A stretch of DNA of 64,000 nt from Streptomyces sp. NBC_00708 (GCA_036226585.1 CP108997.1:5828001-5892000); one strand, 5' to 3'. Positions 46,661 to 56,109 are shown, counted from the stretch's first letter. The notes: generated by a model not told the origin, from the sequence alone. Translations and numbers: made by a program.

Positions 46661-48298
46661 TCAGTCCTCCACCGGCCGGGCCCGGTCCACGACCGACGCC
46701 AGATCCAGGGTGTGCGGCAGGGTCCCGAACGCCGCGCCCCCGTCCCCGCCCAGGCGCGACGCGCAGAAGGCGTCGGCCACCTCGGCCGGCGCCCAGCGCA
46801 CCAGCAGCGAGCCCTGGAGCACCAGCGCGATCCGCTCCACGACCCGGCGCGCCCGCGCCTCGATCCCCGACAGGTCGGCCAGCTCCGTCAGCATGTCCTT
46901 GATCGCCGCGTCCAGCCGGTGATCGGCGCCCCGGGCCCGCCCGACCTCCTGGAGGAACGCGTTCAGCGCGAGCGGTTCGCGCCGCAGCGCCCGCAGCACA
47001 TCCAGCGCCTGCACATTCCCGGAGCCCTCCCAGACCGAGTTGAGCGGCGCCTCGCGCAGCAGCCGGGGCATGCCCGATTCCTCCACGTAGCCGTTGCCGC
47101 CCAGGCACTCCAGCGCCTCGCCCACCACCGGCGTGCACCGCTTGGTCACCCAGTACTTCGCCGCCGGCACCGCGATCCGCAGGAACGCCGCCTCGCTCTC
47201 GCCCCCGTCGTCGTACGCCGCCGCGAGCCGCATCGCCAGCACGGTCGACGCCTCCGACTCCAGCGCCAGATCGGCCAGCACATTACGCATCAGCGGCTTG
47301 TCCACGAGCGGGCCGCCGAACGCGGACCGGTGCGTCGTGTGGTGGACCGCCTGCGCCACCGCCTGCCGCATCAGCGCCGCCGAACCGGTCACGCAGTCCA
47401 GCCGGGTCGCCGCCACCATGCCGATGATCGTGCGGACGCCCTGCCCCTCCTCGCCGATCCGGCGCGCCCACGTCCCGTCGAACTCGACCTCGGCCGAGGC
47501 GTTCGACCGGTTGCCCAGCTTGTCCTTGAGCCGCTGGATCGCGAACGGGTTGCGGGTGCCGTCCGGCAGCACCCGGGGCAGCAGGAAGCAGGTGAGCCCG
47601 CCGGGGGCCTGCGCGAGGACCAGGAAGCCGTCGGACATCGGCGCCGAGCAGAACCACTTGTGCCCGGTCAGCAGATACTCGCCCTCGCCGGACAGCGGCT
47701 CGGCGCGCGTGGTGTTCGCCCGCACGTCCGAGCCGCCCTGCTTCTCCGTCATGCCCATCCCCAGCAGCACCCCGGCCTTCCGCGTGGGCGGCCGCAGCCC
47801 CTCCTCGTACACCCGCGAGGTCAGCAGCGGCTCCCACGCGGCGGCCACCTCCGGCTCGGCGCGCAGGGCGGGCACCGCCGCGTGCGTCATCGAGAGCGGG
47901 CAGCCGTGCCCCGCCTCGGCCTGCGTCCAGACCAGGAAGCCGGCGGCCCGGCGGACATGCCCGCCCGGCCGGTCCCAGGCGTCGGTCAGTCCCGCGCCGA
48001 CGGCGTGGCCGAGCAGCCGGTGCCAGGCCGGATGGAACTCCACCTCGTCGATCCGGTGCCCGTAGCGGTCATGGGTGCGCAGCCTCGGCGGGTTCTCGTT
48101 GGCCTGCGTGCCCCAGGACGCCGCCTGCGCGGAGCCGGCGGACCGGCCGAGGGCGGTCAGCCCCGCTCGGGCCTCGTCCAGCATCTCGGGCGGAAGATGG
48201 CGTTCCACCGCCTCGCCGAGCACCCGGTCCGAGCCGAAGACGTCATGGCCGAGCAGGGGAGGGGGCTGGTTGGACACGGTGTGGGTGGTGGCTGCCAT
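46661..48298 (-). CDS. aidB: Acyl-CoA dehydrogenase family protein, AidB-like
   Basis: 545 residues, close to E. coli AidB (about 540). Characteristic stretches are GMGMTEKQGGSDVRANTT, HKWFCSAPMSDGFLVLAQ, RLKDKLGNRSNASAEVEF and LGGNGYVEESGMPRLLREAPLNSVWEGSGN. This FAD-binding subgroup protects DNA from alkylation in E. coli, although some members are true isovaleryl-CoA dehydrogenases. Start ATG 48298 is only 17 bases from the divergent BrkB gene. Confidence 0.82.
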   Translation of the reverse strand: MAATTHTVSNQPPPLLGHDVFGSDRVLGEAVERHLPPEMLDEARAGLTALGRSAGSAQAASWGTQANENPPRLRTHDRYGHRIDEVEFHPAWHRLLGHAVGAGLTDAWDRPGGHVRRAAGFLVWTQAEAGHGCPLSMTHAAVPALRAEPEVAAAWEPLLTSRVYEEGLRPPTRKAGVLLGMGMTEKQGGSDVRANTTRAEPLSGEGEYLLTGHKWFCSAPMSDGFLVLAQAPGGLTCFLLPRVLPDGTRNPFAIQRLKDKLGNRSNASAEVEFDGTWARRIGEEGQGVRTIIGMVAATRLDCVTGSAALMRQAVAQAVHHTTHRSAFGGPLVDKPLMRNVLADLALESEASTVLAMRLAAAYDDGGESEAAFLRIAVPAAKYWVTKRCTPVVGEALECLGGNGYVEESGMPRLLREAPLNSVWEGSGNVQALDVLRALRREPLALNAFLQEVGRARGADHRLDAAIKDMLTELADLSGIEARARRVVERIALVLQGSLLVRWAPAEVADAFCASRLGGDGGAAFGTLPHTLDLASVVDRARPVED

Positions 48299-48315
48299 GC
48301 CGATACGGTAAGGAC

Positions 48316-49497
48316 GTGCAGGCAGCAAATGAAACACCCGAGCGGCCACCGGGCCGGCTTCACCGGGCCCGAGTGCTCTACCGCAACGTCTCCAAGCGGC
48401 AGCTTGCCTGGCAACTGCTCAAGGACACGGTCAACTCGTGCATGGAGTACCGGATCCTGGGACTCGCCGCCGAGGCGGCGTTCTTCACCCTGCTGTCCCT
48501 GCCCCCGCTGCTGCTCGGCCTGATCGGTCTGCTCGGTTACGTCGACGAGTGGACGAGCACCGCCACGGTCGCCTCCATCGAGCGCAACATCCTCAGCGCC
48601 GCCCACACCGTGCTCTCCGAGCGCGGCGTCAACGAGTTCGCCAAGCCGCTGCTCGCCGACGTCACGACCGGCGCCCGGCCCGATGTGATCTCCCTCGGCT
48701 TCGCGATCGCCCTGTGGTCCGGCTCCCGCGCGGTCAATGTCTTCATCGACACGATCACCGTGATGTACGGGCTCGACGGCCAGCGCGGCATAGTCAAGAC
48801 CCGGATGCTGGCCTTCCTGCTGTACGTCGTGGCGCTGCTGCTGGGCGCGGTCGTGCTGCCGCTGCTCGTGGTCGGGCCGGACCGGGTCGTGGAGTTCATA
48901 CCGTGGGGGACCGAGGTCATAAGCGTCCTGTACTGGCCGCTCGTGATCGTGCTCTCCGTCGCCTTCCTGACCACCCTCTACCACGTGTCCGTGCCGGTCC
49001 GCTCGCCCTGGATCGAGGACATGCCGGGCGCCCTGGTGGCGCTGGGGATGTGGGTGCTGGGCAGCTTCCTGCTCCGGATCTACCTGACCAGTACGGTCGA
49101 GGGCCCCACGATCTACGGATCGCTGGCCGCCCCCATCGCGGTATTGCTGTGGATCGGCATCTCCGCCTTCGCGGTGCTCGTGGGCGCCGCCGTCAACGCG
49201 GCCATCGACCGCGTCTGGCCCTCCGTCGCCACGGCCGCCGCCCGCGCCGCCAACGACCGGGTGCGCGCCGCCCAGGCCGCCGAGTTCGTGGCCCGCACCC
49301 AGGCGCAGAGCTGGCACGGCGGCCCGGCGGACGACGACGATGACGAGGACGACGAGGACGAGGGCGACAGCCCGTACATGCCCTCCGAGTTCCCCGAGCG
49401 GTGGTCGCGGTTCCTGCCGCCGGACGACGTGAAGTCCCGCCTCCAGAAGCCCGGCCGCGAGAAGGACCCGGACCGGACGAACCCGTACGACGAGTGA
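48316..49497 (+). CDS. YihY/BrkB-family membrane protein
   Basis: 393 residues with about six membrane helices (AAEAAFFTLLSLPPLLLGLIGLL, a middle pair near 170-220, and the final pair ending ISAFAVLVGAAVNAAIDR). A long acidic C-terminal tail holds a run of Asp/Glu near residues 335-355. Family members were once called RNase BN, wrongly; the function is unknown and may involve transport or envelope organisation. GTG start with TAAGGAC upstream. Confidence 0.85.
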   Translation: MQAANETPERPPGRLHRARVLYRNVSKRQLAWQLLKDTVNSCMEYRILGLAAEAAFFTLLSLPPLLLGLIGLLGYVDEWTSTATVASIERNILSAAHTVLSERGVNEFAKPLLADVTTGARPDVISLGFAIALWSGSRAVNVFIDTITVMYGLDGQRGIVKTRMLAFLLYVVALLLGAVVLPLLVVGPDRVVEFIPWGTEVISVLYWPLVIVLSVAFLTTLYHVSVPVRSPWIEDMPGALVALGMWVLGSFLLRIYLTSTVEGPTIYGSLAAPIAVLLWIGISAFAVLVGAAVNAAIDRVWPSVATAAARAANDRVRAAQAAEFVARTQAQSWHGGPADDDDDEDDEDEGDSPYMPSEFPERWSRFLPPDDVKSRLQKPGREKDPDRTNPYDE

Positions 49498-49498
49498 G

Positions 49499-49900
49499 TC
49501 AGCCGGCGGCCGGCGGATCGGCGGGCGCGGGCGGATCGGCGGGCGCCGGCGGGTCCGGCGGCCGGGGAGTGCGGTCCTCGGACCCCGGGGACCAGGAGAG
49601 CTTCACCGTCAGATGGCCCTCCAGGGCGCTCTTCGCGATCACCGCCCCCGCCTCCGAGGTGATCTTCACACCGAACTCCAGCTCCACCCCGTCCGGCTTC
49701 AGCCGCCCGTCCCGGAACACGGCGAGTGCCGACTCTGCCGCCGACCGGATGCCCTCCAGCGCACTGTCGAAGGTGCGCCCCGCCCGCGCCAGGGCATGCT
49801 GCCCGTCCCGCGCCACCAGCTGCGCCCCCGGGGCGTGACGGTCGACCTCCACCGTCACCGTCGCCCCGCTGTCCGTGGTGAACTCCATCAGTGACGCCAT
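49499..49900 (-). CDS. Trypsin-co-occurring domain protein (CU044_2847 family)
   Basis: 133 residues. MEFTTDSGATVTVEVD, TFDSALEGIRSAAESALAVFRD and GVELEFGVKITSEAGAVIAKSALEGHLTVKLSW make the ~100-residue trypco1-like module, which in actinobacteria often co-occurs with trypsin-like proteases in conflict or signalling loci. None is adjacent here. The C-terminus is a PPAPAD repeat. It converges on BrkB with a one-base gap. Function unknown. Confidence 0.78.
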   Translation of the reverse strand: MASLMEFTTDSGATVTVEVDRHAPGAQLVARDGQHALARAGRTFDSALEGIRSAAESALAVFRDGRLKPDGVELEFGVKITSEAGAVIAKSALEGHLTVKLSWSPGSEDRTPRPPDPPAPADPPAPADPPAAG

Positions 49901-49970
49901 GACCGCCCCCGTAGCCGCTTGCGCACGCTGCCGTGTCCGTCGAGCTGTGTCCGTCGACGAGACTAGTGCC

Positions 49971-50666
49971 ATGGGCGACAGCTACGAAGAGCGCGCGTCG
50001 CGACTGGACGGCGCGAAGGTGTGGAGCCTGACGGTGGAGCCGGGCACGGTCCATCCGGTGCTGCCCGACGGCTGCATGGACCTGCTCTGGAGCGGTGAGC
50101 GCCTGCTCGTCGCCGGGCCGGACACCCGCACCGCGCCGGCCACCGGCACCGGGGGCAGCTGGGCCGGCATCCGCTTCGCCCCCGGCACCGCCCCCGCCCT
50201 GCTCGGCGTCCCCGCCGATGCGTTGCGCGACCTCCGGGTGCCGCTCGCCGCGCTGTGGCCCGGCGCCCCGGTCCGCCGCCTCACCGAGCGCGTCGCCGAG
50301 GCGGCGGACCCGGCCGCGGCCCTGGAGGACATCGCCCTGGACCGGGCGGCCCGCACCGAGCCACCGGACCCGGTGATGCGCGCGGTCGCCGCGCGGCTGG
50401 AGGCGGGCGGCAGCGTCGCGGACGCGGCCCATGGCGCCGGGCTCGGCACCCGTCAGCTGCACCGCCGCGCCCTGACCGCCTTCGGCTACGGGCCCAAGAT
50501 GCTCGCCCGGGTGCTGCGCCTCCAGCGGGCCCTGGCCCTCGTACGCTCCGGGCTGCCGTACGCCGACGCGGCACTCGCGGCGGGCTGCGCCGACCAGGCC
50601 CATCTGGCGCGGGACATGCGCGACCTGGCCGGCACCACCCTGACCGCGTACTTCGGCCGCCCCTAG
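49971..50666 (+). CDS. AraC-family transcriptional regulator
   Basis: 231 residues. The N-terminal ~110 (VHPVLPDGCMDLLWSGERLLVAGPDT) is the DUF6597-type sensing region frequent in Streptomyces AraC proteins. The C-terminal third carries the double helix-turn-helix (SVADAAHGAGLGTRQLHRRALTAFGYGPKML, YADAALAAGCADQAHLARDM). The stop overlaps the convergent VOC gene by 4 bases. Its target is unknown; the VOC gene is the nearest candidate. Confidence 0.85.
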   Translation: MGDSYEERASRLDGAKVWSLTVEPGTVHPVLPDGCMDLLWSGERLLVAGPDTRTAPATGTGGSWAGIRFAPGTAPALLGVPADALRDLRVPLAALWPGAPVRRLTERVAEAADPAAALEDIALDRAARTEPPDPVMRAVAARLEAGGSVADAAHGAGLGTRQLHRRALTAFGYGPKMLARVLRLQRALALVRSGLPYADAALAAGCADQAHLARDMRDLAGTTLTAYFGRP

Positions 50667-51064
50667 TGACCTGAGTCGGACGGGGCGAACAGCGAGACCG
50701 CGCAGCCGTCCGGATCGAGGACGACCGCGTACCGCTGCCCCCACACCGCGTCCCACGGTTTCAGGTGGCCCCGGTGGCCGGCACCCGTCAGGTCCGCGTA
50801 GACCGCGTCGACCTCCGCCGGGCTGTCGCACAGGAAGGCCAGCCCGAGCCGGTCCTCGCCGGACGGCGGCTGCCGGCCGGGGTCCAGGGAGCGCGCGATC
50901 TCCTCGGTGTCCCACATCAGGCGCCCGCCGCCCGGCAGGGTCACCTCCACATGGGGCGCGGATTCCGCGCCGGCCGGGATGGCGAGTCCCAGCCGGCGGT
51001 AGAAGGCGAGGGATGCGGGCAGGTCGGCGGTGACGATGCCGATCGCGTCGAGTCGTGGAGTCAT
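50663..51064 (-). CDS. VOC-superfamily (glyoxalase-like) protein
   Basis: 133 residues: LDAIGIVTADLPASLAFYRRLGL at the start and RYAVVLDPDGCAVSLFAP at the end define a single VOC module. Similar proteins paired with AraC regulators are common and often of unknown substrate. A glyoxalase I or bleomycin-resistance-like role is possible. Its C-terminal end overlaps the AraC gene tail. Confidence 0.85.
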   Translation of the reverse strand: MTPRLDAIGIVTADLPASLAFYRRLGLAIPAGAESAPHVEVTLPGGGRLMWDTEEIARSLDPGRQPPSGEDRLGLAFLCDSPAEVDAVYADLTGAGHRGHLKPWDAVWGQRYAVVLDPDGCAVSLFAPSDSGH

Positions 51065-51111
51065 GGACCGACCGTAGGCGGGCCCGCGTCCCACCGTCTT
51101 GTACGAATCGG

Positions 51112-52665
51112 TCACGGCGCCCCGAGCACATCCGCCGGTGACGTCCCCGGGTCCGTCAGCGCCAGCCCCAGCGCCGCGCGCTCCGTGACCCAGCGGGTCG
51201 GGCGGTGGCGCGGGTCGCCGGTCGTCGCGTGCAGCGCACGGTGCAGCTCCAGCATGCGGGCCGCGCCGATCCGGTCGCCCCAGGCCAGCGGGCCCACCGG
51301 GTAGCCGAGCCCGGTCGTGACGGCCACGTCGATGTCGGCCGGGGCGGCGAGCGCGCGTTCCGCGATGGACGCGGCGACCGACACGATCGAGGCGAGCAGC
51401 CGCTGCGCGACCGAGCCCGCCGTGTCCCGGACCACCGACACGGCGAACGGCTCCTCGCCGTCCGCCGCCCGCGCCAGCACCGCGCGGGCGTCCCGCCCCG
51501 CCGCCGCGTCCGCCGCCGGGGTCACCGCGAGGACCCGGCGGCGCCCGGCCGCCGGCAGCGGGTCCACGCCGAAGGTGCGCGCGGCGGGCAGCCCGTGCGC
51601 GGCCACGGCCGAGGCGACGGCCGTGCCCCACACCGGCACCAGGACCACCGCGTCGCCGGACGGCCGCTCCCCGTTCTCCACCACGGCGCCCGCCGCGGCC
51701 AGCGCCTCGCGGAGCGCCGCCGCGTCGGCCTCCCGCGCCGGGTCCGGCGCGACGACGTACACCGGGCGGTCCGCGTCCCCGGTGACCCCCGGCTCCGGCG
51801 CGGGCCCGGTGGCCTCGGGCCCGTACCCGTACCAGCCCTGTCCGGTCTTGCGGCCGTGCAGCCCGGCCGTCACCCGGTTCGGGGTGAGGAAGGAGGGGCG
51901 CAGCCGGTCCTCGTAACGGAAGCCCTCCCAGATGGAGTCGATGACGGCGGCGGTCACATCGAGCCCGGTGAGGTCCATCAGCTCGAACGGGCCCATCCGC
52001 AGCCCCAGCACGTCCCGCGCGACGCGGTCGATGTCCGCGGGCCCGCCGACGCCCTCCTCCAGCAGCGCGAGCGCCTCGGTCACCAGGCCGCGCCCGGCGT
52101 GGTTGACCAGGAAGCCCGGGGTGTCGGCGACCGTCACCGCGCGGTGGCCGCAGCCCTCCACGAGCGAGGTCAGCAGCGGCGGGATCTCCGGCCGGGTCGC
52201 CGCGCCGGGCACCACCTCCACGATCCGCATCAGCGGCACCGGGTTGAAGAAGTGCAGCCCGGCCAGGCGCGTCGGGTCCTTCAGCACGGCGGCGATCCGG
52301 GTCACGGACAGCGAGGAGGTGTTGGTGGCGAACACGGCGGAGGCGGGCAGGGCCTGCTCCAGACGCCCGAACACCTCGGCCTTGGTCGCCAGGTCCTCGC
52401 GCACCGCCTCGATCACCAGCTCCACGTCCGGACCCGCCGCCCACGGGTCGTCCAGCACAACCAGCCGCTCCACGGCCGCCTGTGCGTCCGCCGCGTCCAT
52501 CCGCCCCTTCGCCACGGCCCGCTCCAGCATGGAACGTACGAAGGCGACCGCGTCCGCCACCGCCTCGGCCCGTACGTCGCCCAGCTCGACGGTGTGTCCG
52601 GCCGAGGCCGCCCACTGGGCGATGCCGCGGCCCATGGCTCCGGCGCCGACGATCCTGATACGCAT
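51112..52665 (-). CDS. 3-hydroxyacyl-CoA dehydrogenase with two C-terminal domains
   Basis: 517 residues. NAD-binding GAGAMGRGIAQW, the catalytic His-containing LHFFNPVPLMRIVEVV and the TPGFLVNHAGR region form the core. A first helical domain with LGLRMGPFELMDLTGLDV follows, then a ~90-residue linker domain and a second helical copy (GLGYPVGPLAWGDRIG). This double form resembles PaaH-like enzymes of aromatic or fatty acyl-CoA oxidation. No other beta-oxidation gene is adjacent. A LysR gene is divergent. Confidence 0.88.
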   Translation of the reverse strand: MRIRIVGAGAMGRGIAQWAASAGHTVELGDVRAEAVADAVAFVRSMLERAVAKGRMDAADAQAAVERLVVLDDPWAAGPDVELVIEAVREDLATKAEVFGRLEQALPASAVFATNTSSLSVTRIAAVLKDPTRLAGLHFFNPVPLMRIVEVVPGAATRPEIPPLLTSLVEGCGHRAVTVADTPGFLVNHAGRGLVTEALALLEEGVGGPADIDRVARDVLGLRMGPFELMDLTGLDVTAAVIDSIWEGFRYEDRLRPSFLTPNRVTAGLHGRKTGQGWYGYGPEATGPAPEPGVTGDADRPVYVVAPDPAREADAAALREALAAAGAVVENGERPSGDAVVLVPVWGTAVASAVAAHGLPAARTFGVDPLPAAGRRRVLAVTPAADAAAGRDARAVLARAADGEEPFAVSVVRDTAGSVAQRLLASIVSVAASIAERALAAPADIDVAVTTGLGYPVGPLAWGDRIGAARMLELHRALHATTGDPRHRPTRWVTERAALGLALTDPGTSPADVLGAP

Positions 52666-52815
52666 GCGGGTCACGGTCCTCTCGATGGGGCGCGGGCCGG
52701 GTGCCCGCACCGCCGACGCTTCCAGCGGCCTTTGATCGCCGTCCAATACCGAATTAGGCTCAGACCCGGACGCCGGACGAATCAATGATGAGGGCGGACC
52801 CGGGGAGGGGACGGC

Positions 52816-53712
52816 ATGGAGCTGCGCCATCTCGCCGCGTTCCTCGCCGTGGCGGAGGAACTGCACTTCGGCCGCGCCGCCAAGCGGCTCCAGATGGCGC
52901 AGCCGCCGCTGAGCCAGCAGATCCGCCGCCTGGAGAGGGAGCTCGGCGTCCAGCTCTTCGAACGCAACACCCGCTCGGTGCGGCTCACCAGCGCCGGCGA
53001 GTCGTTCCTCCAGCCGGTGCGGACCGTGCTGGACGACCTGGACACGGCGGTACGGGCCGCGCGGGCCGCCGGACAGGGCGCGTACGGGCGGGTCCGTATC
53101 GGCTTCGCGGGCGCCTCCAGCCACGAGACCCTGCCGCTGCTCACCCGCGCGGTGCGCGCCGCCCACCCCGGGATCGAGCTGGTCATGACGGGGCAGACCT
53201 ACGCCAACGTGGCCCTCGCCCGGGTCGCGGACGGCTCGCTCGACCTCGGGTTCGTCCGGCTGCCGGTGACGGCACCGGGCGTGAGCTGCCGGGTGATCGA
53301 CGAGGAGGAGCTGGTCTGCGCGCTGCCCGTCGACCATCCGCTCGCCGCGCGTGCGGAGATCCCGCTCGACGCGCTGGCCGGGGAGCCGTTCGTCGCCTTC
53401 CCCGCCAACACCGGCTCCACCGTGCGCGACGCGATGACCGCGGCCTGCGAGGCGGCCGGGTTCCACCCGCGCGTGGTGCAGGAGGCGCCGGACTCGTACA
53501 CCATCCTGGCGCTGGTCGCGGCGGGCGTCGGGGTCACGCTCACCGTCACCTCCGTCCAGCACATCCAGCTCGGCGGTCTCGTCTACCGCCCGCTCGCCGG
53601 GCCGCCGATCAGACGGCAGGCGGCGCTCGCCTGGCGGACGGACAACCCCTCGACCGCCCTGCACGCCGTGCTCGCCGTCGCGGAGCGGGCGCTGCCCACG
53701 CCGGCCCGCTGA
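52816..53712 (+). CDS. LysR-family transcriptional regulator
   Basis: 298 residues starting MELRHLAAFLAVAEELHFGR, with LSQQIRRLERELGVQLFER in the helix-turn-helix and an effector domain beginning VRIGFAGASSHETLP. The subgroup resembles BenM/CatR-like regulators of aromatic degradation. It is divergent from the 3-hydroxyacyl-CoA dehydrogenase with a 150-base gap, so that gene is its likely target. Its stop is one base from the ATP-grasp gene end. Confidence 0.9.
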   Translation: MELRHLAAFLAVAEELHFGRAAKRLQMAQPPLSQQIRRLERELGVQLFERNTRSVRLTSAGESFLQPVRTVLDDLDTAVRAARAAGQGAYGRVRIGFAGASSHETLPLLTRAVRAAHPGIELVMTGQTYANVALARVADGSLDLGFVRLPVTAPGVSCRVIDEEELVCALPVDHPLAARAEIPLDALAGEPFVAFPANTGSTVRDAMTAACEAAGFHPRVVQEAPDSYTILALVAAGVGVTLTVTSVQHIQLGGLVYRPLAGPPIRRQAALAWRTDNPSTALHAVLAVAERALPTPAR

Positions 53713-53713
53713 G

Positions 53714-54703
53714 TCAGCCGCCCCGGCCCGCGCCGAGGAAGGCGAGCAGGCTGACGGCCGCCGGGCGGGCATCGCCGGCCGCGCTCCGGTGGAGGTTCCG
53801 TACGGTCCGTACGACGGCCCGGGTCACCACGTCGACACCGGCCTTGCGCTCGAACCAGTGCCAGTCGCCGTGGGCGTTCATCTCCAGGAACACGGGCTCG
53901 CCCCGCTCCCGCTCCCGGAGGAAGTCGAACGCCCCGTAGACGGCACCGGTCTCCCGGGCGACGGCGCGTGCGGCCGAGGCCACGGCGGCCGGGGGCCGGA
54001 CCTGACGGACCACCACCTCGTCCGGGCGGGTCCAGATGTCCTCCGGGTGCTCCTTGGTCACCTGGAAGGCGTGCAGTTCGTCCCCGGCGAGGTAGACCCG
54101 GTACTCGGCGTCATGCTCCACGTACTCCTGGAGCATCACCGGTGTGCCACGGGGCAGGCCGGGCAGCCCGGCGAGCCGGACCCGGTCGACGACCCGCGGC
54201 AGGTGCCAGTCGAGCCGGCCCGGCTCCGGCTCCACGTAATGCCGGTCGAGCACCTTGAGCACGTACCGCTCGGCCGGGAGCAGCCCGGCCGCGTCCGCCG
54301 GGTCGGTGGTGACCAGTCCGCGCGGGACGCGCACCCCGAGCGCCCGTGCCCGGTCCCGCTGCACCAGCTGCCCCGGATCGTGGGCGCCGATGGCGGCGGG
54401 GGAGGCGGCGGCCAGCTGCCGGGCCAGCGCGGCCCACGCGTCCCGGAACACCATCCGGCCGCCCGCCGGGCCGGCCGGGAGCGCGGCCCGCGGCGAGAAG
54501 TGCCGCAGCCAGGTCACCGTCGGGGCGAACCGGTGCCCGTCCAGGGCCAGTACACCGTCCGGCCCCCGCACCGCCCGGACGTCCGCCAGGCCGTCCGCGT
54601 CGAGCCGGTGCACGGGCACCCCGATCCGGCGCAGCAGGCCGGACACCTCGGTCGCCTCCCGGTCGCCCCGCCGGGTGAGCAGCAGGACGCACCGCTCAGC
54701 CAT
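53714..54703 (-). CDS. RimK-like ATP-grasp enzyme, last gene of the divergent RiPP-linked operon
   Basis: 329 residues. A preATP-grasp part (CVLLLTRRGDREATEVSGLLRRIG) is followed by ATP-grasp elements: LKVLDRHYVEPEPG, MLQEYVEHDAEYRVYLAGDELHAFQ and FLEMNAHGDWHWFE, whose Glu/Asn bind Mg. The family joins a carboxylate to an amine or hydroxyl. MvdD/TgmB-like members macrocyclise RiPP precursors. It overlaps the GAF gene by 8 bases. It could modify the nearby precursor or act in signalling; no substrate is proved. Confidence 0.8.
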   Translation of the reverse strand: MAERCVLLLTRRGDREATEVSGLLRRIGVPVHRLDADGLADVRAVRGPDGVLALDGHRFAPTVTWLRHFSPRAALPAGPAGGRMVFRDAWAALARQLAAASPAAIGAHDPGQLVQRDRARALGVRVPRGLVTTDPADAAGLLPAERYVLKVLDRHYVEPEPGRLDWHLPRVVDRVRLAGLPGLPRGTPVMLQEYVEHDAEYRVYLAGDELHAFQVTKEHPEDIWTRPDEVVVRQVRPPAAVASAARAVARETGAVYGAFDFLRERERGEPVFLEMNAHGDWHWFERKAGVDVVTRAVVRTVRNLHRSAAGDARPAAVSLLAFLGAGRGG

Positions 54704-55250
54704 GGGTCGGGGCCAGCAGCGATTCCGCCATCTCCAGGAGCCGCAGCGCCTTGTCGGAACGGTTGTCCGGACCGGCGGCGCGCAGCCGGGTGAGCAGTTC
54801 CAGGCCGATGGCGGCCTGGTCGGCCAGCAGACCGAGGAGTTCGACGTCCGCCATCTCCCGTACGCCGTCGGCGCCCCGGTCCAGCACCTCCAGGACGCCG
54901 ACGCACTCGTCGTCGCCGAACAGCGGGGCGGCCATGATGCTGTCGGGGACGTACCCGGTGGAGGCCGCGGCCTCGCCCGAGAAGTGCCGCGACTCGCGCA
55001 GGTCGTCGACGAGCATCGACTGACCCGACGCGGCGACCCAGCCGGCGATGCCGGTGCCCGCCGGGAAGCGCGTACCGACGAGCTGTCCGTCGCCCTCACC
55101 GGCCACGGCCTCGAAGACCAGGTCACCGGTCTCCGGATCGATGAGGAAGACCGAGGAGGCCGCCGCGCCGAAGACATGGCGCGCGACTTCCACGATGGAT
55201 TGCAGCAGGCGGCGCTCCACGGGCGTCGCGGCGTCAACAGGTTTCGTCAT
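54696..55250 (-). CDS. GAF-domain protein
   Basis: 184 residues, nearly all one GAF domain: VARHVFGAAASSVFLIDPETGDLVFEAVAG, PAGTGIAGWVAASGQ and MAAPLFGDDECVGVLEVLDRG. It lacks an output domain, so it may be a free sensor or partner of the cyclase two genes upstream, since GAF domains bind cyclic nucleotides. GGAGGT precedes ATG 55250, which lies inside the subtilase gene end (17-base overlap). Confidence 0.85.
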   Translation of the reverse strand: MTKPVDAATPVERRLLQSIVEVARHVFGAAASSVFLIDPETGDLVFEAVAGEGDGQLVGTRFPAGTGIAGWVAASGQSMLVDDLRESRHFSGEAAASTGYVPDSIMAAPLFGDDECVGVLEVLDRGADGVREMADVELLGLLADQAAIGLELLTRLRAAGPDNRSDKALRLLEMAESLLAPTHG

Positions 55251-56109
55251 GCGCACCTCCAAGTCGACCGGTGGTGTTCCCGGCGCAGAGGAACAGCACC
55301 GTCTTCAGCTGGAACGGTGTGAGCCAGGGGTGCTTGCCGAGGATCAGCGCGCACAGGCCCGAGATGTGCGGCGCGGCGAAGCTGTTGCCGGTCGAGCGGA
55401 TGGTGCCGCCACCGGGCCACGCCACGGGCACGCGTACGCCGCGCGCGTGGAACTCCACGGGCGGCGCGGGGTTGTAGTAGTACGTCATCGGGTCGTCCTC
55501 GTCGTGGCTCGCGACGGAGATCACCGAGGAGAACGACCAGGGGTAGCTGGGCACCGGCCGGTTGTGCGCGGAGACGACGAGCGCGCACCGGCGGAAGTAG
55601 GCCCGGTCGGCGAGCTCGTGGAGCTGCGCGGTCAGGGCGGGCCGGGTCGTCGCCAGGCTCAGGTTGATGACGTCGAAGTTCTGCTCGATGGCCCAGGAGA
55701 GCCCGGCGATCAGGGCCGGGCCGCTGCCGGTCTTGCCGTCGGTCAGCACCTGGACGGACGAGACCGAGACCCCCGGCGCGACGGACCGGATCACCCCGGC
55801 GCAGGCGGTGCCGTGTCCGGCGCGGTCAGTGGGCTCGCACGGCACCATCGCCACCTCGCCGTCCTCGTCCTGGACGGCCGTCACCGAGAGGTCGACCGGG
55901 CCGGCCATCGGATGGCCGCCCTCGACCCCGCTGTCCACGACGCACACCCGGACCCCGGAACCGTCGGCGCCGCCCCAGGCCCACTCGGGCGAGACCGAGT
56001 CCATCGGGATGGACGAGAACCCCTCCCGCGCCTGTTCCCGGGTCGCGCCCCAGGCCGGGACACCCGGCGTGTAGGCCCGTGGAGGCCGTCTCCAGGGCGG
56101 ATCGCTCAT
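55234..56109 (-). CDS. Cytoplasmic subtilase (S8), candidate leader peptidase
   Basis: 291 residues with a full catalytic set: Asp59 in VVDSGVEGGHP, His99 in AGHGTACAGV, oxyanion Asn183 and Ser243 in GNSFAAPH. It has no signal peptide or I9 propeptide, unlike the secreted subtilase at 30.9 kb, so it works inside the cell. In RiPP clusters such proteases remove leader peptides; here it could cut the 65-residue precursor or the leader-like tail of the regulator. The start overlaps the cyclase stop (ATGA). Confidence 0.85.
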   Translation of the reverse strand: MSDPPWRRPPRAYTPGVPAWGATREQAREGFSSIPMDSVSPEWAWGGADGSGVRVCVVDSGVEGGHPMAGPVDLSVTAVQDEDGEVAMVPCEPTDRAGHGTACAGVIRSVAPGVSVSSVQVLTDGKTGSGPALIAGLSWAIEQNFDVINLSLATTRPALTAQLHELADRAYFRRCALVVSAHNRPVPSYPWSFSSVISVASHDEDDPMTYYYNPAPPVEFHARGVRVPVAWPGGGTIRSTGNSFAAPHISGLCALILGKHPWLTPFQLKTVLFLCAGNTTGRLGGAHDETC

